A stretch of DNA of 64,000 nucleotides from Methyloligella halotolerans (GTDB taxonomy: Bacteria > Pseudomonadota > Alphaproteobacteria > Rhizobiales > Methyloligellaceae), in NCBI RefSeq assembly GCF_001708935.1, contig NZ_MASI01000006.1, forward strand, positions 62,001 through 126,000, written 5' to 3'. Position numbers and translations under genes: made by a program. Below the pieces are notes generated by a model. It was given only the letters and a program-made list of their open reading frames with translations. It ran no database searches and was not told the origin of the DNA. Positions 45,192 to 54,420 of this stretch are shown piece by piece; position 1 is the first letter of the stretch, and every line of letters begins with the position of its first letter.

Positions 45192-47087
45192 CTAGTTCCG
45201 AATGACTTCGGTGGAGTACTCATCCAGGGTCACGTCGTCGGAATACGGGCCCTTCCCGTCGAGGGAGAAGACCAGCAGACCGCCGCCCTGTTGGGTCCAG
45301 TTCTGCAGCTCGCGGAACGCACCCACAGCACCCAGACCAGCCGTCGGGTCATCGAGGTCGAAGACCAGACCGACACCCGGCCAGCCGCCAACGCCGTAGT
45401 AGAGCGCGACATACTGCGTGCCGTTGTGCTCGTAGGTCATCGGGTAGCCGATGGCGCCAGACGGCATCTTGAACTTCCACAGAAGCTCACCCGTCTCGCT
45501 GTTGCGGGCTTTGAAGTAGCCGTCGAGCGTGCCGTAGAAGACCAGATCGCCGGCCGTGGCGAGCGTGCCGCCCCAAGCCGCGAAGCGCTCCATGACGGAC
45601 CACTTGTAGCTGGAGGAGTCGGCGTCATAGGCCTTCACCTGGCCGAGACCCAGGTAGTTCTGACGGTCGCCCTTCGGTCCGGGATACATGGACAGGGTGG
45701 CGCCGACGAAGAACTGACCAGCACGGTAGGGAAGCATGAAGGGCTCCCAGTCCATGCAGATGTGGTTGATGGCCAGGTAGAAGAGCTCCTTCTCCGGATC
45801 GTAGGAGTCGTGAGCCTGGTCGTGGTAACCCATGGCCGAGGGGCAGATATCCGTGCCCTTGTGGTCCATGCGGGTGCCATACTCAGGATCGCGAACCGGG
45901 ATGCCGGTCTCCATGTCGACATGGGTCCAGACGTTCACGGTGTCATCCAGGAAGTCGGCCCGGACGAGGTCACCATTGGTGCGGTCCAGGGTGTAGATGA
46001 TGCCGTTACGATCGGGGTGGGTCAGGAGCTTCATGTCCTTGCCCTCGATCTGCTGGTCGCTGAGCATGATGACGTTCACGCCAGCGTAGTCCCACTCGTC
46101 ATGCGGGGTCTTCTGGTAGCCGAACTTCAGCTCGCCGTTGTCGACGTCGCGGGCCATGATCGTCATGGTCCACTTGTTGTCGCCCGGACGCATGGTCTCG
46201 TTCCACGGCGACGGGTTGCCCGAGCCGTAGTAGATGAGGTTCAGGTCCGGATCGTAGGCATACCAACCCCAGTTGGTGCCGCCGCCGATCTTCCAGGCGT
46301 CGCCTTCCCAGGTCGCCAGGCCGAGGCCCTTCTGACCGTATTGCGGGTTGGCGCTGTTGAAGTCGTCGCCGATGCCGATTTCCTCGTCGGGACCGGTGGC
46401 ATACATGCGCCACACCTGGCCGCCGTCGTGGACGCTATAGGCAGTGGCATAACCGCGAACGCCGAGCTCGGCGCCCGAGGAACCGACGATGACCATGTCC
46501 TTCACGACGTAAGGCGCAACGGTCAGGGTCGAACCGACCTTGATGTCGGAGTTCTCCACCTTCCAGTACAGGCTGCCATCTTCAGCCTTCAGGGCAACCA
46601 CGTTGCCGTCGAGCTGGTTGTTGATGATCAGCGCGGGCGTGTCACCGCCGCCCGGGAAGTAGGCCAGACCACGGTTGACGAGGTCGCAGCAGGCGACCGA
46701 ACGAGCGGCCGGATCCTGCTTAGGCTTGTACTGCCACTTGATCTTGCCCGGGTTGTCGAGGTCCAGGGCATAGACGTTGTTCGGGAAAGAGGAGTTGATG
46801 TACATCACGCCGTCAACGACCAGCGGCGTGCCCTCATGACCATTCAACAGACCGGTCGAGAACGTCCAGGAAACCCGAAGGTCCTTCACGTTCTTGGTGT
46901 TGATCTGGTCCATCTTGCTGTAGTTGTCTGAGGTGTAGTCCTTCCCCGGCATCACGTAGTTCTCGTTGCTCTTCGACAGCTCGATGAGCTTGTCGTTCGC
47001 AACGGCTGCGGATGATCCGAGGAAGCCGACGGCGATCGCGACGCATGACGCAGACGCGATCGTGCCGAAACGTTTAAGTCCGTTCAT
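45192..47087 (-). CDS. mxaF: Calcium-type methanol dehydrogenase large subunit
   Basis: A periplasmic PQQ enzyme (631 residues) oxidising methanol to formaldehyde with MxaI. The signal peptide ends near AAVA. The vicinal Cys pair that contacts PQQ is in [12 protein letters not shown]-motif blades run throughout, and the catalytic Asp is in [10 protein letters not shown] (about D333). The Ala two residues later marks the Ca-dependent MxaF class, in contrast to the D-Y-D of the XoxF here. The start at 47087 ([10 protein letters not shown]) is chosen because the extension to 47165 enters the promoter. Typical MxaF length. First gene of mxaFJGIRSACKLD. Confidence 0.97.
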   Translation of the reverse strand: MNGLKRFGTIASASCVAIAVGFLGSSAAVANDKLIELSKSNENYVMPGKDYTSDNYSKMDQINTKNVKDLRVSWTFSTGLLNGHEGTPLVVDGVMYINSSFPNNVYALDLDNPGKIKWQYKPKQDPAARSVACCDLVNRGLAYFPGGGDTPALIINNQLDGNVVALKAEDGSLYWKVENSDIKVGSTLTVAPYVVKDMVIVGSSGAELGVRGYATAYSVHDGGQVWRMYATGPDEEIGIGDDFNSANPQYGQKGLGLATWEGDAWKIGGGTNWGWYAYDPDLNLIYYGSGNPSPWNETMRPGDNKWTMTIMARDVDNGELKFGYQKTPHDEWDYAGVNVIMLSDQQIEGKDMKLLTHPDRNGIIYTLDRTNGDLVRADFLDDTVNVWTHVDMETGIPVRDPEYGTRMDHKGTDICPSAMGYHDQAHDSYDPEKELFYLAINHICMDWEPFMLPYRAGQFFVGATLSMYPGPKGDRQNYLGLGQVKAYDADSSSYKWSVMERFAAWGGTLATAGDLVFYGTLDGYFKARNSETGELLWKFKMPSGAIGYPMTYEHNGTQYVALYYGVGGWPGVGLVFDLDDPTAGLGAVGAFRELQNWTQQGGGLLVFSLDGKGPYSDDVTLDEYSTEVIRN

Positions 47088-47606
47088 ATGCTGAACCCTC
47101 GCGTTTTCGCTCCCAACGGGTGCGGAGTTGAGGGCGCGTGCGCCGCTCCTGATAGAGCGCCGCAACCAGCCCCTCTCCGCCTCTCATTCGGCGCCCGGCA
47201 CGCTCTCTGGTGGAGCGGATGCCTTGCGCCTATCGCGGTCCAGGTGGCCCCGAACCTTTTCTTGAAAGACCCGCTGACCTGAGCGGAAAGCGGATAGCCT
47301 TTCTGGCGATGTCGGCATCGTAGGGGGAGCGTCGCGCCGCCGTCTTTGGGAGGGTTCCTAGACTCGGAGCAGGACGAGTTCTCAAACCGCGGCGGAATAA
47401 ATGATCGCCGGCGGCAAGATAACTTCTAGCGTCGAGGAGGAGGAAAGAGCGTCTGAGCGGGAAAGAATGGCAATGGGATTGAGACCCACCTGCAAGCCAT
47501 GAAATGGCAAACTCGGCCCGACTCTTCTCGCAATGATCCCAGCGATTTAACGCGCTCTGCTGAGGTCGGCGAGAACACCGACTTCATATACTGAAAGACG
47601 ATAATC
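47088..47606. promoter_or_regulatory. Divergent promoter region between mxaF and the lipoprotein-FKBP-sensor operon
   Basis: 519 bases with no gene I can support. On the minus strand it contains ATTGCCATTC (47465-47474) and TTTGCCATTT (47503-47512), similar to the TTGCCAAA words near the xox sensor genes. The 10-mer GGCAATGGGA occurs here and also at 33401. No clear -35/-10 pair was seen. Confidence 0.45.
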
Positions 47607-48227
47607 GTGGCCGCGATTCCTCCGCTACCGATTGACGCAACGTCATTTCCGAAACTCTCTCCGGCCCGTCCGCGCGTGAGGGCGACGGCCCAACTCGGCC
47701 GGGGCGTCCGGCTCGCCGCCACGTGGACCATGCTGTGCGCCATGCTTCCTCTGCTCGGCGCCTGCGGCGATGAGGTTTCGGCGCCCAAGCAGGCGGAGGA
47801 AATCCCCACCGACAGCACCCAGAGCAAGACGCTGGCAAAGACCGGCTGGCTGACCGTGCATGACAAGATCTCGCCGGCGCAGTGGTTGGCGAGTCGGGAG
47901 GCCGGCCATGACGTGGAACTCGAAGACCCGAGGGTGAAGGCGCTGCACAAGAAGCTCCAGGACGCCAAGAGCGTGTTCGGCACGCCCTACCGCATGACGG
48001 CAAATCGCGCGGTGCAGCTGGAGGAGATGATCGACAAGGAAGGTTGGGAGCACGAGGACGCCGCCGAGCTCATAACGACCTTCACCGAGATCGGTGTCTC
48101 GAAGACCTCCGGCGAGGGCTTCGGACAGCTTGCCCAGGCCTATTTCCAGCTGCGCAAGCAGGGGCTCAGCCGCGACGAGGCGCTTCAATACATCCAGGAC
48201 GAAGCCAAGGAGACCTCCGGACAATGA
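47607..48227 (+). CDS. Predicted lipoprotein, unknown function
   Basis: A protein of up to 206 residues with a lipobox near residue 53 ([11 protein letters not shown]), preceded by a positively charged segment. The mature part is hydrophilic and helical ([36 protein letters not shown]). The start is uncertain: GTG at 47607, GTG at 47676 and ATG at 47730 are all in frame and none has a strong ribosome site. It is divergent from mxaF and overlaps the FKBP gene by four bases, so it belongs to the sensor operon. I do not recognise a family. Confidence 0.7.
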   Translation: MAAIPPLPIDATSFPKLSPARPRVRATAQLGRGVRLAATWTMLCAMLPLLGACGDEVSAPKQAEEIPTDSTQSKTLAKTGWLTVHDKISPAQWLASREAGHDVELEDPRVKALHKKLQDAKSVFGTPYRMTANRAVQLEEMIDKEGWEHEDAAELITTFTEIGVSKTSGEGFGQLAQAYFQLRKQGLSRDEALQYIQDEAKETSGQ

Positions 48228-48673
48228 CTCGCGCTCATATGAATCGATTTCTGCCCCTGACCCTTGCCGCTCTTCTGGCGGCCGTCCTGAGCTTCGGCCC
48301 GGCGAACGCGTCACCGCAGACCTACTACACGGACTCCGGTTTGGGCGTGGGCGACATCACGGTGGGCACAGGCCCGCAGCCGAAGCCCGGTCAGACGGTG
48401 GTCGTGCACTACACGGGCTGGCTCTACGAGCGCGGCACCAAGGCGCGGAAATTCGACAGCTCCGTCGACCGGGGCGAGCCCTTCTCCTTCACCCTCGGCA
48501 AAGGCCAGGTGATCGAGGGCTGGGACGAAGGCGTCGCAAGCATGAAGGAAGGCGGCAAGCGCACCCTGATCATCCCGCCGGAGCTTGCCTATGGCGAGAG
48601 CGGCGCGGGCGATGCGATCCCGCCGAACGCGACGCTGATCTTCGATGTCGAGCTGCTCGACGTGAAGGACTGA
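48224..48673 (+). CDS. Exported FKBP-type peptidyl-prolyl isomerase
   Basis: A 149-residue protein with signal peptide (cleavage near ANA-SPQ) and a single FKBP domain: [20 protein letters not shown], then the active-site region [19 protein letters not shown] and [23 protein letters not shown]. It speeds proline isomerisation in the periplasm. Coupled to the lipoprotein gene by ATGA overlap and followed after 72 bases by a sensor kinase. Position opposite mxaF suggests a role in folding exported C1 enzymes; this is inference. Confidence 0.92.
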   Translation: MTRAHMNRFLPLTLAALLAAVLSFGPANASPQTYYTDSGLGVGDITVGTGPQPKPGQTVVVHYTGWLYERGTKARKFDSSVDRGEPFSFTLGKGQVIEGWDEGVASMKEGGKRTLIIPPELAYGESGAGDAIPPNATLIFDVELLDVKD

Positions 48674-48745
48674 GGCGCGCCGGACTGAATGCGCCGGGCC
48701 GGACCTTCAACGAGGACGGCCTCCGCACAGCTACATGACAAGGTG

Positions 48746-50293
48746 ATGCAAGTGCTCAAGACGGGCTGGCAAAAGCTCTGGTACGGGCGGACGATCCGCA
48801 CCCAGCTGTTGGTCGTGATCGGGGTGATCAATCTCTGCGCCCTCGCGATCGCTGGCGTCGTGACAATCTATAACGCCCGCCACGCCACGAAGGTGGAGGT
48901 CTCCGCCTCCATGGAGCTGGCCAAACAATTCGTCGAGGCGACGATCCGGAGCGTGGAGCCTGACGGGCGCTACGGCCTCCTGTCCCGAAAGGTGACGCAG
49001 CTTTCCGAGCAGCTTCAGCTGGCCCAGCTGAGGCATGTCCGAATCTATATGGCGAATGCCGCCGGCGGGCTGACGCCCATGGCCGCCACCGGCACGGTCC
49101 GAAGCGGACCGCTCGAGCAGGTGGGCGAAAGCGCGCCGCCTGCCTGGTTTGCCGCACTCGTGACCCCCGAGATCGAGACGAGCGCTCTCAATGTCATTCA
49201 GCCGGATCCGACAAGCGGACACCTGATGGTGACGGAACGGCCTGAGCAGGCCGGCAAGGTTTGGACCCTGGGCACGGTGGTGATCCAGGGCGCGCCGGAA
49301 GACGAGATCGCCGAGGTCTGGGAGGACGTCTCCAGCCTGTTCCTGCTGTGGCTGCTGCTCGATGCGGCCATGCTCATGGTTCTCTATCTGCTGCTCGGCC
49401 GGGTGCTCGATCCGCTTGCTGCGATCGCGCGGGGCATGTCGCAGCTTGAGGACGGTCAATACGCGACCCGTCTCCCCCGCCCGCGCCTGGTGGAGCTCGG
49501 CGCCCTGGCCGACCGATTCAACTTCCTTGCCGAGGCGCTGGGCCGGGCCCGGGCGGAAAACGCCCGGCTCTACGAGCAGCTCATCACCGTGCAGGAGGAC
49601 GAGCGGCGCGAGGTGGCGAGCGAGCTGCATGACGAGGCGAGCCCCTGCCTGTTCGGGATCACGGCCAACGCCTTCTCCATCGATCAGCTCGCCGGCAAGC
49701 GGAACGACAGGCGCACGAGCGAGATCAAAGGCCACGTCTCGGAGATCCTGAAGATCACCGAGCATCTGAAGGCGATGAACCGCGTGCTGCTGAAGAAGCT
49801 TCGCCCTATCGCGCTCGGCAAGATCCCGATCGCCGATGCCCTTACAGACCTCACCAACGAACTCGCCCAACGCTTTCCCGATGTGGAGATCGACCACGCG
49901 ATCCATGTCGAGGCCAGCAGCTACGGCGAGAAGGTCGACCTCGCGCTCTATCGCTGCGTCCAGGAGGGGGTGACCAACGCCATCCGCCACGGGCGAGCCG
50001 AACTGGTGCAGGTGCACCTAAGGGAGAACGCGGCCGCCGTCTCCCGCGACGGCACACCCCTGCCCGCCACGGTCCAGCTGACGATCTCCGACGATGGGCG
50101 GGGCATCTCGGCGGATACCCAGGTGGGCTTCGGCATGACGGTCATGCGCGAACGCATTCATGCGCTCGGCGGCAATTGCGTGATCCAGACCGCCCCCTCC
50201 CAGGGCGCCACCCTGAAGGTGATCGTGCCGCGCGAGGCCTCCGAAAAATTGGCTCAACACAACAATCAAACAGAAATCGAAATGCACCAATGA
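48746..50293 (+). CDS. Membrane sensor histidine kinase, mxa-side (MoxY-like)
   Basis: A 515-residue kinase paralogous to that at 31747. The N-terminus (LWYGRTIRTQLLVVIGVINL against VWYDRPVRTQLLVAVGVINL) and the phosphorylation site (ERREVASELHDEASPCLFGI) match closely. Two membrane helices enclose a periplasmic domain about 25 residues longer than in the paralogue. ATP-binding boxes are EGVTNAIRHGRAE and DDGRGISADTQVGFGM. ATG 48746 gives an N-terminus matching the paralogue. It overlaps the regulator gene by four bases. Confidence 0.9.
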   Translation: MQVLKTGWQKLWYGRTIRTQLLVVIGVINLCALAIAGVVTIYNARHATKVEVSASMELAKQFVEATIRSVEPDGRYGLLSRKVTQLSEQLQLAQLRHVRIYMANAAGGLTPMAATGTVRSGPLEQVGESAPPAWFAALVTPEIETSALNVIQPDPTSGHLMVTERPEQAGKVWTLGTVVIQGAPEDEIAEVWEDVSSLFLLWLLLDAAMLMVLYLLLGRVLDPLAAIARGMSQLEDGQYATRLPRPRLVELGALADRFNFLAEALGRARAENARLYEQLITVQEDERREVASELHDEASPCLFGITANAFSIDQLAGKRNDRRTSEIKGHVSEILKITEHLKAMNRVLLKKLRPIALGKIPIADALTDLTNELAQRFPDVEIDHAIHVEASSYGEKVDLALYRCVQEGVTNAIRHGRAELVQVHLRENAAAVSRDGTPLPATVQLTISDDGRGISADTQVGFGMTVMRERIHALGGNCVIQTAPSQGATLKVIVPREASEKLAQHNNQTEIEMHQ

Positions 50294-50955
50294 CCCAAGT
50301 TCTGATCATCGACGACCATCCGATCGTTCTGGAAGGCACCAAGAAACTGCTCAAGTTCGCAGGCGTCAAAGGCATCCTCGGCAGCCAGACCCTGGCGGAA
50401 GGCTTCCGCCTCTATCGCGCCAAGAAGCCGGACGTGATCATCGTCGATCTCGCCATGCGCACCGGGGCGCTGGGCGGCCTGTCCTTCATCCGGCGCTTGC
50501 GGCTGCACGACAGGCGTACGCCGATCCTCGTCTTCAGCATGCACAACGACCCCTTCATCGTGAGCCGCGCACTGAAGATCGGCGCGAACGGCTACATCCT
50601 GAAGGATACGCCTTCGGAGGAGATCCTGAAGGCGTTCGACCGGGTCAAGGAAGGGCTTCCCTATCTCGGCCACGACATCGCGTCGGAGGTGGCGTTCCTC
50701 GAGGCGAAGGGAAGCGCCGCAAATCCCTTGCGCGCCATCAGCGTGCGGGAGCTGCAGATCCTCTCTCTGATCGCTGAAGGCAAGCCCTACTCCGAAATCG
50801 CCGAGGAGCTGCATGTCAGCTACAAGACCGTCGCCAACACCTGCGGCCAGCTGAAGGCCAAGCTTGGGGTGAAATCCCTGTCGGAGCTGATGCGGATCGC
50901 CATCGAGCATCTGCCGTCCCGCTCGGGCACGTCGAGCAGGACCTACCGGGAGTAA
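50290..50955 (+). CDS. NarL/LuxR-type response regulator, mxa-side (MoxX-like)
   Basis: A 221-residue regulator paralogous to that at 31091. The receiver shares the stretch MRTGALGGLSFIRRLRLHD exactly, with the Asp in VIIVDLAM and the Lys in YILKDTPS. The DNA-binding helices (AEELHVSYKTVANTC) are almost identical, so both regulators probably read similar DNA sites. The start codon overlaps the kinase stop (ATGA). The operon ends at a hairpin shared with the converging gmaS gene. Confidence 0.92.
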   Translation: MTQVLIIDDHPIVLEGTKKLLKFAGVKGILGSQTLAEGFRLYRAKKPDVIIVDLAMRTGALGGLSFIRRLRLHDRRTPILVFSMHNDPFIVSRALKIGANGYILKDTPSEEILKAFDRVKEGLPYLGHDIASEVAFLEAKGSAANPLRAISVRELQILSLIAEGKPYSEIAEELHVSYKTVANTCGQLKAKLGVKSLSELMRIAIEHLPSRSGTSSRTYRE

Positions 50956-51019
50956 AAAAAATCGGCCGCTCTCCCTTCCTGCCTCCTGTGCGCGTGAGGC
51001 AGTCGGGGAAAGCGGCCGA
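50953..51019 (-). terminator. Terminator between the converging gmaS and regulator genes
   Basis: A stem TCGGCCGCT (50962-50970) / AGCGGCCGA (51011-51019) encloses an inner stem (CTGCCTC / GAGGCAG). On the minus strand it is followed by a run of eight T, making a good intrinsic terminator for the mgs-gmaS operon. It starts right at the end of the opposing regulator gene and may act on both. Confidence 0.8.
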
Positions 51020-51049
51020 GTTCGTCCTCAACCAATGCGGCGTTCGCCG

Positions 51050-52357
51050 CTAGCAATCGAGCGTGTTCTTCCGTTCCCAGTCGGTGAGCGACTTGGAGAA
51101 GTCGTTCCACTCCTGCTTCTTGAGCTTGAGGAAGGAGGAGATGAACTCGTCGCCGAGGCGCTCCCGCAGCACTTCCGACTTCTCCAGCTCGCGCAGGGCG
51201 TCGAGCAGGTTCAGCGGGAGACGCTTGCAGTCGGTGACCGTGTGGCCCAGCTCGTACATATCGATATCGAGCCGCTTGCCGGGATCGCGCTTGTTGTCGA
51301 TGCCGTCGAGACCGGCCGCCAGAACCGCCGCGCCGAAGGAGTACGGATTGACCGCACCGTCCGCGAGACGGAACTCGAAGCGGCCGCCGCCCGGAATACG
51401 GATCATGTGCGTCCGGTTGTTGCCAGTATAGGTGACCGAGTTGGGCGACCAGGTCGCGCCCGACGAGGTGCGGGGCGCGTTGATGCGCTTATAGGAGTTC
51501 ACCGTCGGGTTGGTGATGGCGGCCATGGCGGGCGCCTGCTCCATGAGGCCGGCGATGAACTGATAGCCAAGCTGGGAGAGGCCGAGCTCGTCGTTGTCGT
51601 CCTCGAACAGGTTGCTTCCGTTCTCCTTGGACCACAGCGAAACGTGCATGTGGCAGCCATTGCCGGTCAGATGGGAGAACGGCTTGGGCATGAAGGTCGC
51701 CCGCAGCCCATGCTTCTCGCAGATGCTCTTGGCCATGTATTTGAAGAAGACGTGGCGGTCGGCGGTGACGAGGGCGTCGTCAAAACCCCAGTTCATCTCG
51801 AACTGGCCGTTGGCGTCCTCGTGATCGTTCTGGTATGCGCCCCAGCCGAGCTCCAGCATGCAGTCGCAGATCTCGCTGATGACGTCGTAACGGCGCATCA
51901 GGGCCTGGGTGTCGTAGCAAGGCTTGGCCTGCTGATCGCGCTCGTCGAAGAGCTCGTCGCCTTCCGGGGTGATGAGGTGGAATTCGCATTCCACCCCGCT
52001 TTTCATCTGAAAGCCGCGCTTATCCGCCTCGGCCATCATGCGCTTCAGGGTATTGCGCGGCCCCTGGTCGACGAGCTCGCCGTCCATCATGAGGTCGCCG
52101 GCCACCCATGCTACCTCGGGTTTCCAAGGCAGCTGGATGACGCTTTCCGGATCCGGCATGGCGATCATGTCGGAATGGGCCGGGGTCATGTCGAGCCAGG
52201 AGGCGAAGCCTGCAAAGCCGGCGCCGTCCTCGGAGATCATGGCGATCGCCTCTGCAGGCACCAGCTTGGCCCGCATCACTCCGAATAGATCGACGAAGCT
52301 GATCAGAAAGTATTTTACGCCTCGCTCTTTGGCGAATGTGGCGAGATCGGTGGCCAT
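51050..52357 (-). CDS. gmaS: Glutamine-synthetase-like ligase, probable gamma-glutamylmethylamide synthetase
   Basis: A 435-residue member of the glutamine synthetase superfamily (GlnT/GmaS branch). Visible sites include the N-terminal FLISFVDLFGVMRAKLVPA, the metal-binding segment SGVECEFHLI, NGCHMHVSLW and NSYKRINAPRTSSGATWSP. In methylotrophs GmaS joins methylamine to glutamate. The same branch includes GlnT, a glutamine synthetase of Rhizobium found with glxBCD genes, so the substrate cannot be fixed from sequence alone. The methylotroph setting and mgsABC upstream favour GmaS. It is 33 bases after mgsC. Confidence 0.75.
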   Translation of the reverse strand: MATDLATFAKERGVKYFLISFVDLFGVMRAKLVPAEAIAMISEDGAGFAGFASWLDMTPAHSDMIAMPDPESVIQLPWKPEVAWVAGDLMMDGELVDQGPRNTLKRMMAEADKRGFQMKSGVECEFHLITPEGDELFDERDQQAKPCYDTQALMRRYDVISEICDCMLELGWGAYQNDHEDANGQFEMNWGFDDALVTADRHVFFKYMAKSICEKHGLRATFMPKPFSHLTGNGCHMHVSLWSKENGSNLFEDDNDELGLSQLGYQFIAGLMEQAPAMAAITNPTVNSYKRINAPRTSSGATWSPNSVTYTGNNRTHMIRIPGGGRFEFRLADGAVNPYSFGAAVLAAGLDGIDNKRDPGKRLDIDMYELGHTVTDCKRLPLNLLDALRELEKSEVLRERLGDEFISSFLKLKKQEWNDFSKSLTDWERKNTLDC

Positions 52358-52390
52358 ATCTGGTGTTTCCTCTCCTACTCTACTTTTTCC

Positions 52391-53731
52391 CTAGAATTGG
52401 TCGCCCGTTTTGCCGGGGATCCAGTTGGTGCCGGCCAGGGGCACTTGGGCCATGGCCGCCGCTTCGACGGTCAGCGCCACAAGGTCTTCCGGCTCCAGGT
52501 GATTGACGTGGTTCTTGCCGTTCGCACGCGCGATGGTCTGCGCCTCGAGGGTCAGCACCGAGAGATAGTTCGCCAGACGGCGGCCGCCCTCGACCGGATC
52601 GAAGCGCTTGTAGAGCTCCGGGTCCTGGGTGGTGATGCCGGCCGGGTCCCTGCCCTCGTGCCAGTCGTCGTAGCAGCCCGGCCTGGTGCCCAGCTTGGCG
52701 TACTCTTCGGCGAGATGCGGAGAGTTGTCGCCAAGGGCGATCAGCGCCGCGCAACCGATGGAGACCGCGTCGGCGCCCAGTGCGAGAGCCTTGGCCACAT
52801 CGGCGCCGGTGCGGATGCCGCCGGAGACGATGAGCTGCACTTCCCGATGCATGTCGAGATCCTGCAGAGCCTGCACCGCCGGACGAATGGCGGAGAGGAT
52901 CGGAAGACCGATATGCTCGATGAAGACTTCCTGGGTTGCCGCCGTGCCGCCCTGCATGCCGTCGAGGACGACAACATCGGCGCCGGCCTTCACCGCGAGA
53001 GCGGTATCGAAGTAGGGGCGGGACGCGCCGACCTTGACGTAGATCGGAACCTTCCAGTCGGTCAGCTCGCGCAGCTCGCCGATCTTGATCTCGAGATCGT
53101 CGCAGCCGGTCCAGTCGGGATGACGGCAGGCCGAGCGCTGATCGATGCCTTTGGGCAGGGTGCGCATCTCGGCCACGCGATCGGAGATCTTCTGGCCGAG
53201 CAGCATGCCGCCGCCGCCGGGCTTGGCGCCCTGACCGACGACCACTTCGAGGGCGTCGGCTTTCCGCAGATCGTCAGGATTCATGCCGTAGCGGGACGGA
53301 AGGACCTGATAGACCAGGGTCTTGGAATGTCCGCGCTCTTCGGGCGTCATGCCGCCGTCGCCGGTGGTGGTCGAGGTGCCCACGGCGTTGGCGCCGCGGC
53401 CCAAGGCTTCCTTGGCCGGTCCCGACAGGGAGCCGAAGCTCATGCCGGCGATGGTGATCGGAATCTTCAGATGGATCGGATTCTTGGCGTAACGGGTGCC
53501 AAGCGTCACCTCGGTGGAGCACTTCTCGCGATAGCCCTCGAGGGGATAGCGCGTCATGGATGCGCCGAGGAAGAGGAGGTCGTCGAAATGGGGGACCTTC
53601 CGCTTCGCGCCGGCACCGCGAATATCGTAGATGCCGGTTGCCGCGGCGCGTTGGATCTCCGCAATCGCATACTCATCAAACGTCGCCGACGGCCGCGGCG
53701 GCGAATGAACCCAGCGTCCCTCACCACTCAT
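52391..53731 (-). CDS. mgsC: N-methylglutamate synthase subunit C (FMN-binding glutamate synthase domain)
   Basis: A 446-residue protein equivalent to the FMN domain of glutamate synthase (GltB). Motifs include FDDLLFLGASMTRYPLEGYR, TITIAGMSFGSLSGPAKEALGRGA, and the barrel segment GADVVVLDGMQGGTAATQEVF. A CRHPDWTGC segment could supply cluster cysteines. With MgsA and MgsB it would make N-methylglutamate from glutamine-like donors and methylamine. The alternative name is GlxD. Its start overlaps the mgsB stop by one base. Confidence 0.82.
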   Translation of the reverse strand: MSGEGRWVHSPPRPSATFDEYAIAEIQRAAATGIYDIRGAGAKRKVPHFDDLLFLGASMTRYPLEGYREKCSTEVTLGTRYAKNPIHLKIPITIAGMSFGSLSGPAKEALGRGANAVGTSTTTGDGGMTPEERGHSKTLVYQVLPSRYGMNPDDLRKADALEVVVGQGAKPGGGGMLLGQKISDRVAEMRTLPKGIDQRSACRHPDWTGCDDLEIKIGELRELTDWKVPIYVKVGASRPYFDTALAVKAGADVVVLDGMQGGTAATQEVFIEHIGLPILSAIRPAVQALQDLDMHREVQLIVSGGIRTGADVAKALALGADAVSIGCAALIALGDNSPHLAEEYAKLGTRPGCYDDWHEGRDPAGITTQDPELYKRFDPVEGGRRLANYLSVLTLEAQTIARANGKNHVNHLEPEDLVALTVEAAAMAQVPLAGTNWIPGKTGDQF

Positions 53732-54420
53732 TAGTACGCCTCCAAATTATCGATTTTAAAGTTGTAGAGCTGGCGGGCAGAGCCGTAGCGCTTGAACTCG
53801 TTGACATCGACTTCCTCGCCGATCCCCGCCTCGTCCAAAATCTTGCGCAGGGTTTCCTTGTGCTCGTCGCGCATCTCTTTCTCGATGCAGTCGGCGCCAA
53901 GGCTTTTGACGCTGCCGCGCACGAAGAGCTTCGCCTCGTAGATGGAGTCCCCGAAGGCATCGCCCGCGTCGCCCAGCACGACGAGATTGCCGGCCTGGGC
54001 CATGAAGCCCGACATGTGGCCGACATTGCCTTTGACGACGATATCGACGCCCCGATTGGAGATGCCGCAGCGCGACGACGCGTTGCCGTCGATAATGACC
54101 ATGCCGCCGATACCGGTGGCAGCGGCGGAGGACGACGCATCGCCCTTCACATGCACCTTGCCGGACATGATGTTCTCGGCCAGCCCCACACCGGCGCTGC
54201 CGTTGACGACCACGTCGGCCTGCTTGTTCATGCTGGCGCAGTAGTAGCCCACGGAGCCATCGATCTCGACGGAGACCGGGGCATCGATGCCGGAGGCGAC
54301 CGCGTGCTTGCCGCGGGGGTTCAGGACCTTGAACTCGGCCTTGTCGGACGAGCCCTGGAGGTCATGCAGCTTCTGATTGAACTCGCGAAGCGGCGTTTTC
54401 TGCAGATCGACGGTTTCCAT
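53731..54420 (-). CDS. mgsB: N-methylglutamate synthase subunit B (GXGXG beta-helix domain)
   Basis: A 229-residue protein equal to the C-terminal GXGXG domain of glutamate synthase. A series of G-x-G turns builds a right-handed beta-helix (VEIDGSVGYYCASMNKQADV, VIIDGNASSRCGISNRG, KGNVGHMSGFMAQAGNLVVL). The start METVDLQK overlaps the mgsA stop by one base (TAATG). The longer frame upstream of 54420 is a shadow of mgsA. Confidence 0.83.
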   Translation of the reverse strand: METVDLQKTPLREFNQKLHDLQGSSDKAEFKVLNPRGKHAVASGIDAPVSVEIDGSVGYYCASMNKQADVVVNGSAGVGLAENIMSGKVHVKGDASSSAAATGIGGMVIIDGNASSRCGISNRGVDIVVKGNVGHMSGFMAQAGNLVVLGDAGDAFGDSIYEAKLFVRGSVKSLGADCIEKEMRDEHKETLRKILDEAGIGEEVDVNEFKRYGSARQLYNFKIDNLEAY

